Assembly (NCBI GenBank): GCA_964558455.1
Contig: CAZLEE010000135.1
Location: 1-12,158, forward strand
Direction of reading: 5' to 3'
DNA from: DASRLE01 sp964558455
Lineage (GTDB): Bacteria; Verrucomicrobiota; Verrucomicrobiia; Limisphaerales; Palsa-1400
Length of the DNA: 12,158 nucleotides
Position numbers and translations under genes: made by a program. Below are positions 7,534 through 12,158 of the stretch, piece by piece; positions within the stretch are counted from its first letter, which is position 1, and each line of letters begins with the position of its first letter. The notes below the pieces were generated by a model. It was not told where the DNA came from. It did no database searches and saw only the letters and a list, made by a program, of their open reading frames with translations.

Positions 7534-10038
7534 CTATGGAATTATTTTCGCTTCTTCTTGCCAAAGCCAGCCCGCATGCCGCCCCGCGTCGCTCACTTGC
7601 AGCCACCCCCCCTCCTCGCCCAGCACCAGCAGTTCCGTCCCGTCGCGAATCGTGAACACGCTCTGCGCTTCCGGCAGCGGTCCCCGCCGCGCCACCGCCT
7701 CCGGCACGATGATCACCACCGACTTTTCCACCAGATTCAAATCCACCGCCACCCCCAGGCAGCCCCCCAGCCCAATCGCCGCCATACCCGGCAATACCGT
7801 CAATACCGCGCTGAATTTTTTGAAGGCGGGGAAAAGTTCCCGAATTGTCAATACTATGAAAAAAAGACCCGTTGCCGTTGCCGCCGCCGCCGTCCACTCG
7901 TTCAGGGTCAACCGTCCCGTCCAGCGCGTCCAGCGGTTGCCCGGCAGCGCCGGATTGCCGGATCCGGCCTGGCGGCGCGCGATTTGCAGATTGGCCCGGA
8001 CGTCCGCATCGCGCGGTGAAAGTTTTTCCGCCTGCCGGTAGGCGCAAATGGCCCGGCCCACTTGCCCGGATTTCAGCAGCGCATTGCCCAGGTTGAAATA
8101 CAGCGCCGTCGAAACCATCCCGGCCCGCTCAATTTTTTCATAACCCGCCGCCGACTGGGCGTATTGGCCCTCTTCATAAAGTTTGTTCGCCTGGGTGAAG
8201 GCGTCCCCCGCCGGTTGCGCCCGCAATGTTGTCGCGCTCAGGAGTAGAAGAAGAGCCGCAACGGCGCTCCGTGAATAGTCGGCCTGCCCCGGCTGCGCCG
8301 GCGTGGAGCGCAAGTCTTGCAACGCCAGTTTCAGCTTTGGAATCAATGCCGCCATTCCCCGTCCCGCATGTTCCGGCGCATATTGATACTGATTGCAGGC
8401 TTGAAATAGTTCGTGCAAAACGGCCGGGGTTTCCGGGCGCAACTCGTTTTTGGGCAGATCATCTACCACCGCTTCCGTGATGGCCGGCGCGGGCAGGTTC
8501 AGCCGTTCCCCCAATTGCTCCCGCAACAGCCGCAATATGGTGGCATAAAATTTTTCCGGGTCTTCCGCCATGGCTGGCCGTCCCAGTTCGGCCAGGCCCT
8601 TCCGAACCACCTCCGCCACCTGCCGCTGCCGGCATAAACGCGGATTGTTGGCCAGGTATTCCTTGCGTTTCCGGCGGATCAACGCGCAAATCCATGCCAG
8701 CGGACCGAGGGCTTGCAAGGCCAAAAACGCCGGCTGCCGCACCAAGGGCAACCCTATCTTGCCCATCTTCCCCGGCACCGGTTTGATATGCACAATGTCT
8801 TGCCCCTGCTCCTCCGGCGACCCGCCCGATGATATCGCCGCCGGCAACGGCGTCGCGGCCGTGGCGTGAACCGCCACCGGTATCGCCGCGTGGGCCAACG
8901 TGCGAAAAACTCCTTGCGCCGGGTCGAAAAAGCTGAAGGCAAACGGCGGAATTTCTTTCACCGCCCCATTCTGCGGCGTGACAACCTGCTCGAAATATTT
9001 CGCCCCCTCCATTCGCATCGGGTCGGATGTCTCAAATTTGCCCGACGACGGATAGACTTTAAACTCGCGCCAGTCCGCCTCGTTGTTTGTCGGCAGGGTA
9101 ACGGTGTCAAATGCGCCGCGCCCCGTGATTCGGATTTTCAACGTGATCGGATCGCCCACTCCCACACTGGCCGGGCCGGCCTCGCATTGGGCCAGGGCGA
9201 ACTGCCCGATTGCCCCGTTGAAACCCGGCGGCGCTTTGTCAACTGGCACCGCCAGCACCCGGATTTCCGGCGCATCGCTCGTAAACGATGTCTGACGGGA
9301 TTCTGTCCATCCAAAAAAAGTTCGCGTGCCGCCCACCACCGTCATGCTCCATGTCGCCGGGCCAAGCGTGAACACGCCCGTTTTGATGGCGGTGACTGAC
9401 GTGCGAAACCGGAAAAGATTGTAAGTGGCGTTTCCCACTTGCACGGGAGTCGCCTGCTGGCGCGAATTAGGCAGTTCCCCCATCACAAAATTATCGCTGG
9501 CAAGCTGCGGCATTTGGATGTTTTCCACCCGATTCTGACAGTAGCATTGCAATTCCACCGGAAGGATTTGCCCCGAATAAATCACATTGGTCTCCGGCAC
9601 GATTTTGATGAAAGCCACGCCGGTTTCCGCCCCGGGCGCCGGAACATTGTTTTTGACCACCTTTAGCGTCAGCGGACGGCTCCTCAGGCGGACCCCGTTC
9701 ACCGTTTCTTCAAACTCCGGAATGACATAAGTTCCAACTTGGAGGGGATGCAATTCCACCGAATAAACCATGTTGCGCGTCATGCTCGACCCGTTCAGCG
9801 AATAGGATTGTTCCGACGATTGGCCGGCATACTGCAAATTCGCCACCGTCGGCAATTCAGGCATTCCAGACGGGGTGCAATCCGAAAAATTCATCGTCAG
9901 CACCGCCGAATCCCCCAAACTGATCTGATACCGATCCAGCGATACTTCCAGCCTTGGGGCCGCCCCCGCCGCCGCCGCCAGCAACATCAGGACAAAAAAC
10001 AACAGCCGGCTGCCCGATAGACAGCCCGGCCCACGCAC
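7534..10038 (-). CDS. BatD protein fused to BatE-like TPR/SH3 protein
   Basis: A large envelope protein of 834 residues with the GTG start at 10038; the frame is open up to 10215 and an ATG at 10089 is the alternative. GTG gives a compact signal peptide (GSRLLFFVLMLLAAAAGAA) and has GGGAG three bases upstream. Residues after the signal form a BatD (aerotolerance) ectodomain: PRLEVSLDRYQISLGDSAVL, two or three beta-sandwich repeats, then a membrane helix (FLALQALGPLAWICALI) and a cytosolic helical part. There follows a second signal-like segment (AVAALLLLLSATTLRAQ), TPR repeats (AFTQANKLYEEGQYAQSA; ALYFNLGNALLKSG; AICAYRQAEKLSP), two further membrane helices and a C-terminal SH3-like domain (TIRDGTELLVLGEEGGWLQV). 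This second half matches BatE. The two are separate genes in well-studied bat operons. No MoxR, DUF58 or VWA partner genes occur in this window. The exact start is the main uncertainty. Confidence 0.85.
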   Translation of the reverse strand: MRGPGCLSGSRLLFFVLMLLAAAAGAAPRLEVSLDRYQISLGDSAVLTMNFSDCTPSGMPELPTVANLQYAGQSSEQSYSLNGSSMTRNMVYSVELHPLQVGTYVIPEFEETVNGVRLRSRPLTLKVVKNNVPAPGAETGVAFIKIVPETNVIYSGQILPVELQCYCQNRVENIQMPQLASDNFVMGELPNSRQQATPVQVGNATYNLFRFRTSVTAIKTGVFTLGPATWSMTVVGGTRTFFGWTESRQTSFTSDAPEIRVLAVPVDKAPPGFNGAIGQFALAQCEAGPASVGVGDPITLKIRITGRGAFDTVTLPTNNEADWREFKVYPSSGKFETSDPMRMEGAKYFEQVVTPQNGAVKEIPPFAFSFFDPAQGVFRTLAHAAIPVAVHATAATPLPAAISSGGSPEEQGQDIVHIKPVPGKMGKIGLPLVRQPAFLALQALGPLAWICALIRRKRKEYLANNPRLCRQRQVAEVVRKGLAELGRPAMAEDPEKFYATILRLLREQLGERLNLPAPAITEAVVDDLPKNELRPETPAVLHELFQACNQYQYAPEHAGRGMAALIPKLKLALQDLRSTPAQPGQADYSRSAVAALLLLLSATTLRAQPAGDAFTQANKLYEEGQYAQSAAGYEKIERAGMVSTALYFNLGNALLKSGQVGRAICAYRQAEKLSPRDADVRANLQIARRQAGSGNPALPGNRWTRWTGRLTLNEWTAAAATATGLFFIVLTIRELFPAFKKFSAVLTVLPGMAAIGLGGCLGVAVDLNLVEKSVVIIVPEAVARRGPLPEAQSVFTIRDGTELLVLGEEGGWLQVSDAGRHAGWLWQEEAKIIP

Positions 10039-10059
10039 CAGCTCCCTTCGGGAGTGATG
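10036..10059 (-). promoter_or_regulatory. Hairpin covering RBS and start codon of the batD/E gene
   Basis: In the - strand transcript, CUCCC (complement of 10050-10054) pairs with GGGAG (complement of 10042-10046) across a GAA loop, and CAUCA (10055-10059) pairs with UGGUG (10036-10040) beyond a single bulged C, one pair being U-G. The stem therefore holds both the Shine-Dalgarno GGGAG and the GUG start. If 10038 is the true start, initiation would require opening the stem. Confidence 0.35.
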
Positions 10060-10193
10060 AGGAATTTCCGACGCTAAAAGACTCACCATAAAGCCAGACA
10101 GCAAATCTTTGCGTCTGTTCAGCCGCGAAGCAAGCGCGAACACGCTTTGAGAGCGGACGCATATCCGCCCAAAAACGACCGGCTTGACCCGGC

Positions 10194-10274
10194 TCAGCTC
10201 CGCGCCAGCATCCAATTATGCGGCTTTTTGCAAACCCCGTTGCAGAAAGCCAGAAACTGCTCTTTCTTTGACAT
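10194..10274 (-). CDS. Possible 26-residue small ORF in the batD/E leader
   Basis: A short frame in the gap between the HTH gene and the batD/E gene, starting at ATG 10274 and ending at 10194. It is preceded by a purine-rich run containing AAGG and GGAAG close to the ATG, which could serve as ribosome binding site. The peptide begins MSKKEQFLAF, contains CNGVC, and ends WMLARS; it is Lys-rich at the start and has two cysteines four apart. I do not recognise it. It could be a small protein, a leader peptide for the downstream gene, or chance; nothing but the start context supports it. Confidence 0.25.
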   Translation of the reverse strand: MSKKEQFLAFCNGVCKKPHNWMLARS

Positions 10275-10336
10275 ACTTCCCTTTCCCTTCCCTTTTCTGT
10301 TTTGCCCCAGCCCCCCGTCCCGGATTGATGTCCTGG

Positions 10337-10362
10337 AAAAATTCGCCGGGGCGGCCCAATTT
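10337..10362 (-). terminator. Candidate intrinsic terminator of the HTH gene
   Basis: Three bases after the HTH stop codon (10366, - strand), AAATT and GCCG pair with CGGC and AATTT across a CCC loop, with a small internal loop between the two stem halves; the - strand RNA then runs into five U residues (complement of 10337-10341). The + strand version also ends in a T-rich run (TTTCTTTT), so it might work in both directions. Confidence 0.5.
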
Positions 10363-10365
10363 CTT

Positions 10366-10749
10366 TTATCTCCCCTTCCCGGCCGGACGCCGTCTCCTTC
10401 CGCCATCGGCGCCCTTGTTCCAAGCCGCGTCCATCATCGCGTATAGCACGCTTAAAATCGGTTTGCGGGTGCGGGGAGGAATCCGTCGCAAAGCCCGGAT
10501 CAAATCTTTCTCCCATTGCTCCCCCCGCCTTCTACCCTCCGGACGCCCCGCCTTGCCCGCCCCAACCGCCAGTTGCCGCCGCAACAACAACCCAAACAGC
10601 CGCAACGTCACCGGACTGGGGCGCACCAGGGAGTTTTCGCGCACAATCTGGCTGAGGGCGCTGGGTGTCATCCCCAACTGCCGCGCCGCCTCGGCCTGCG
10701 ACCAGCCCGAGGCTTGCAGCAAATCCCGAAATTCTTGTTTTAAATCCAT
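10366..10749 (-). CDS. XRE/Cro-like helix-turn-helix transcriptional regulator
   Basis: A 127-residue DNA-binding protein. The start at ATG 10749 is chosen because it has GAGGG about five bases upstream and begins cleanly before the HTH; the frame is open to 10845, but that extension is Cys-rich and covers an operator-like palindrome, so it is unlikely to be coding. The helix-turn-helix is at about residues 16-37: WSQAEAARQLGMTPSALSQIV, with the classic Ser-Gln, Ala, Leu-Gly and Ser-xx-Ser pattern. Residues about 44-60 (VTLRLFGLLLRRQL) complete the helical bundle. The rest is Arg/Lys/Gly-rich (GRPEGRRRGE; a basic tail RRRRPAGKGR) and unassigned. It is divergent from the methylase-remnant/restriction endonuclease pair, so it could be a controller of that system, though it is longer than typical C proteins. 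A likely terminator follows the stop immediately. Confidence 0.8.
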   Translation of the reverse strand: MDLKQEFRDLLQASGWSQAEAARQLGMTPSALSQIVRENSLVRPSPVTLRLFGLLLRRQLAVGAGKAGRPEGRRRGEQWEKDLIRALRRIPPRTRKPILSVLYAMMDAAWNKGADGGRRRRPAGKGR

Positions 10750-10772
10750 CCCGGCCCTCAGTCCCATACCAT

Positions 10773-10801
10773 ATGTAGTTACTACATGTAACGCTACTAC
10801 A
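10773..10801. promoter_or_regulatory. Palindromic operator-like sites upstream of the HTH gene
   Basis: ATGTAGT and ACTACAT (10773-10787) form a perfect 15-base palindrome around a central T. Directly adjoining it, TGTAAC and ACTACA (10787-10801) form a second, imperfect copy with the same outer TGTA/TACA. The two centres (10780 and 10794) are 14 bases apart. The pair lies 24-52 bases upstream of the HTH start, where it would overlap a promoter, and also upstream of the divergent gene pair. Autoregulation by the HTH protein is the simplest reading. Confidence 0.55.
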
Positions 10802-10988
10802 CAATATGCCGGGGCCACCGGAATTATGCAACAAAAAAAACACAAAAAACGGAAATCAGCCGATTGGGACGGCAGTGGTCCCCTTTATTTAAATTCCCGT
10901 CGGAATCGATATACGGCAGTTCTCGCCGGTGAAACAGCTTGGCGGCAATGTTGACGCCATCCGCCGGAGGATGGTAGGCTCGGCCCGC

Positions 10989-11198
10989 ATGTCAGAGACA
11001 ATTCAGAAGTCGTTGTTCCCGGACGACCGCAGGGTGATCGCCGACTGGTTAAAGTCCTGCCCGGACGGATTCGCCAAGCTCATAATCACACCCCCGCCTT
11101 ACAGCCCCCTCGTCAAGCCGGTATGGCAGCCAAAAGAGACCGAAAAGGTGGCTCAGGTTCCCAAACAATGGCTGAAAAAGGAGCAATTGTGCGGATAG
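10989..11198 (+). pseudogene. Probable remnant of a DNA methyltransferase gene
   Basis: A 69-residue open frame starting at ATG 10989. The N-terminus reads SLFPDDRRVIADWLKSCPDG followed by FAKLIITPPPYSPL. This has the layout of amino-methyltransferases with motif IV near the N-terminus, where a 'LPDxxxDLIITDPPY' (adenine) or '(S/T)PPY' (N4-cytosine) motif lies around residues 30-45. Here the motif reads PPPY, with Pro in place of the expected Asp or Ser. After SPLVKP the sequence jumps to a charged tail ending QWLKKEQLCG, and stops, where a full enzyme would continue for about 250 or more residues. The end overlaps the restriction gene by 10 bases, as methylase and endonuclease genes often do, so the tail may be the original C-terminus after an internal deletion. 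Alternatives are an intact small protein of unknown type, or an assembly error. The start is uncertain; in-frame ATGs at 10929 and 10971 exist. Confidence 0.5.
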
Positions 11199-11749
11199 CG
11201 GGAATCTACTCATTCAACAACGGCGAGAAGGTGGTAAATAAAAAGTATCCAGCCCTTCTAAAAGAGGTCAAAGCAGCCATAACAGCCATTAACGCATCGT
11301 CCTGTAAGAGCAAGGAGAAGACGATGTCCGGTTCCGTGTTGTTTTCCCTGATCAAACTCAATAACTGCTTCAAGGCACAGTTTGGCAAACGGAGGTGGGC
11401 TTCCCTTCGTGTCAAGTGTCAATACCCAACACGGTTTTACACCCGGGACTATACTCCCAGAGACTTACGCAAGGGTGCTTTCCGGAAAATGGACTTTATT
11501 AAAGACAAGCTGGGTGTTGAGGTGCAATCCGGCAATTACTCCTTAATGGTCTATGATGTGGCCGCGAAGATGACCATCTTCAAAAATCTCAGCCACATTG
11601 ACACCGGCATCGAGATTGTCCCGGTCAAAGCGTTGGCCGAGGACATGAGCAGTGGGGTCAGCTATTTTGAACAGTTTGTCTGGGACCTCGAACAGCGTGG
11701 AGTTTCAAACATTGACATCCCGGTCCTGATCCTCGGAATTGACGGTTAG
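11189..11749 (+). CDS. BglII/BstYI-family type II restriction endonuclease
   Basis: A 186-residue endonuclease, close in size to BstYI. The start is GTG at 11189: AAGGAG lies five bases upstream and the protein then begins MRIAGIYSFNNGE, matching the 'MRIA.IYS..NG' opening I recall for this family. In-frame ATGs at 11123 and 11168 lack such a signal. Family features are SKEKTM (41-46), MDFIKDKLGVEVQ (101-113), MVYDVAAK (120-127), GIEIVPVK (140-147), MSSGVSYFE (153-161) and the terminal DIPVLILGI. D102, E111 and Q113 reproduce the D-x8-E-x-Q active site of BglII, where Gln replaces the usual Lys of PD-(D/E)xK enzymes. It therefore appears intact. Known members cut AGATCT or RGATCY, so a GATC-core site is likely, but specificity cannot be read from sequence. 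The start overlaps the methylase remnant by 10 bases. Deviations are VEVQSGN where I expect VEVQFGK, and SL where I expect SP at 53-54. Confidence 0.85.
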   Translation: MRIAGIYSFNNGEKVVNKKYPALLKEVKAAITAINASSCKSKEKTMSGSVLFSLIKLNNCFKAQFGKRRWASLRVKCQYPTRFYTRDYTPRDLRKGAFRKMDFIKDKLGVEVQSGNYSLMVYDVAAKMTIFKNLSHIDTGIEIVPVKALAEDMSSGVSYFEQFVWDLEQRGVSNIDIPVLILGIDG

Positions 11750-11778
11750 AGGCTCCTCGCGTTCGCTCTGTCATTTCA

Positions 11779-11809
11779 GCGATCACGCCACATTTTCATC
11801 GCAGTTTTT
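11779..11809 (+). terminator. Weak candidate terminator after the endonuclease gene
   Basis: GCGAT (11779-11783) pairs with ATCGC (11798-11802) across a 14-base loop, followed two bases later by five T residues (11805-11809). It lies about 30 bases past the endonuclease stop. The stem is only five base pairs, so this is tentative. Confidence 0.25.
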
Positions 11810-11894
11810 CCAAAACTCCAAAACCCTTTCGTGCTTTTTGATTGTCACAGCCCGGGCTAATGGCAACCAATAGCAGGCTTTGGGGCAACTTTTC

Positions 11895-12068
11895 TCATGG
11901 CGGTGCCAAATACAGCTTCTTGGAGTTCGCGGCCTTGCCGTAAGGGCAGGCGCGCTTGGTCAAGTCCTGAAATAAAGTTGTCAGTGTGTCTCGTTTCTCC
12001 TTGGCTGAGATCCGGGGTTGGTTGCGCCGCTTCGCGGCGCAATGGCGGCTGTTCCCCGGCCGGCTTTT
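11895..12068 (-). pseudogene. Unstarted open frame, possible C-terminal gene fragment
   Basis: On the - strand a frame is open from just after a TGA (12069-12071) to a TGA at 11895-11897, 57 codons without a normal start. Its second half reads RDTLTTLFQDLTKRACPYG followed by KAANSKKLYLAPP, with regular amphipathic helix spacing and G/C-ending codons, which looks more protein-like than the overlapping ATG-initiated frame (11857-12072). A perfect GC hairpin lies in its upstream part. I do not recognise a family. It may be the remains of a gene interrupted by repeats, or chance. Confidence 0.3.
12022..12042. repeat. Perfect 9-bp inverted repeat with TTC loop
   Basis: TTGCGCCGC (12022-12030) and GCGGCGCAA (12034-12042) are exact reverse complements around TTC. 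Such a compact GC-rich palindrome outside confident genes is typical of REP-like elements, and a second hairpin follows at 12108. It is not followed by a T-run on either strand, so a terminator role is less likely. Confidence 0.6.
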
Positions 12069-12107
12069 TCACCGCCTTCGCCCTTGATCTTTACACCCCG
12101 CTTACTG

Positions 12108-12158
12108 GCAATCCTGAAAGGATTGCAATCATTCAGCCCAGGGTTGCGAGGAACGAGC
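12108..12158. repeat. REP-like palindromic element, cut by the window edge
   Basis: A perfect 8-bp hairpin, GCAATCCT (12108-12115) with AGGATTGC (12119-12126) around GAA, is followed by CATTCAGCCCAGGGTTGCG. Adjacent blocks of this form, a GAA-loop hairpin and then a CCCAGGGTTG left arm whose right arm reads roughly CTACCCTGGG, are repeats I recall from Verrucomicrobia and Planctomycetes genomes. Only the left arm (CCCAGGGT, 12137-12144) is inside the window, so the second hairpin is a prediction. The region 11750-12158 otherwise holds no confident gene. Confidence 0.5.

Noticed and set aside
10750..10845. N-terminal extension of the HTH protein from ATG 10845
   Set aside because: The added residues are Cys/Val-rich and overlap the operator-like palindromes; ATG 10749 has a usable ribosome binding site.
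10184..10954. 256-codon + strand frame spanning the Bat leader, HTH gene and operator region
   Set aside because: It crosses the HTH gene antisense and the palindromic operators, and its product is Pro/Arg/Ser-rich with no motif.
11857..12072. 71-codon - strand ORF beginning with ATG at 12072
   Set aside because: Its start region is made of repeat palindrome and its composition is less protein-like than the alternative frame at 11895-12068; no family signal.
7534..12158. CRISPR array or tRNA in the intergenic or accessory parts
   Set aside because: No regularly spaced direct repeats and no cloverleaf-like arms with CCA-type ends were seen; the short palindromes are isolated hairpins.

Overview
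The window looks like a chromosomal segment of a GC-rich Gram-negative bacterium, most likely a member of Verrucomicrobiota or a close PVC-group relative. This is an inference from three things: RNase Y together with RarA and Bat-type proteins, two lipobox lipoproteins including a tiny one with a PWDQPxGWEG pattern that I associate with Verrucomicrobia, and a short palindromic repeat at the right edge of a type I associate with PVC-group genomes. I could not run a search to confirm the taxon.

Layout. From 1 to 3533 four genes run on the + strand: the 3' end of a MarC-family membrane protein, a phospholipase D/cardiolipin-synthase-like lipoprotein with two intact HKD motifs, a membrane-anchored coiled-coil protein, and a 54-residue lipoprotein. 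Gaps are only 5-70 bases, so this is probably one envelope-related operon, ending at a stem-loop shared with the convergent operon. From 7200 down to 3644, on the - strand, lies a tight housekeeping operon: rarA (replication-fork AAA+ ATPase), a 5-formyltetrahydrofolate cyclo-ligase overlapping it by ATGA, and rny (RNase Y). A 333-base gap with no recognised gene follows. Next, on the - strand, is a large BatD protein fused in frame to a BatE-like TPR/SH3 protein (7534 to about 10038), preceded by a leader with an inverted repeat over the ribosome binding site.

The right part (10366-12158) is accessory. A small HTH regulator on the - strand has a palindromic operator-like site just upstream. 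Divergent from it is a + strand pair: a 69-residue apparent remnant of a DNA methyltransferase, with a degenerate motif IV, overlapping by 10 bases a complete BglII/BstYI-type restriction endonuclease gene that keeps the D-x8-E-x-Q catalytic signature. This looks like a restriction-modification system whose methylase is largely deleted, which is the most notable point of the window. The last 400 bases hold no confident gene, but contain perfect short hairpins, the left part of a REP-like repeat, and an unstarted open frame on the - strand that reads like a protein C-terminus.

All assignments come from reading motifs and sequence. No database comparison was possible.
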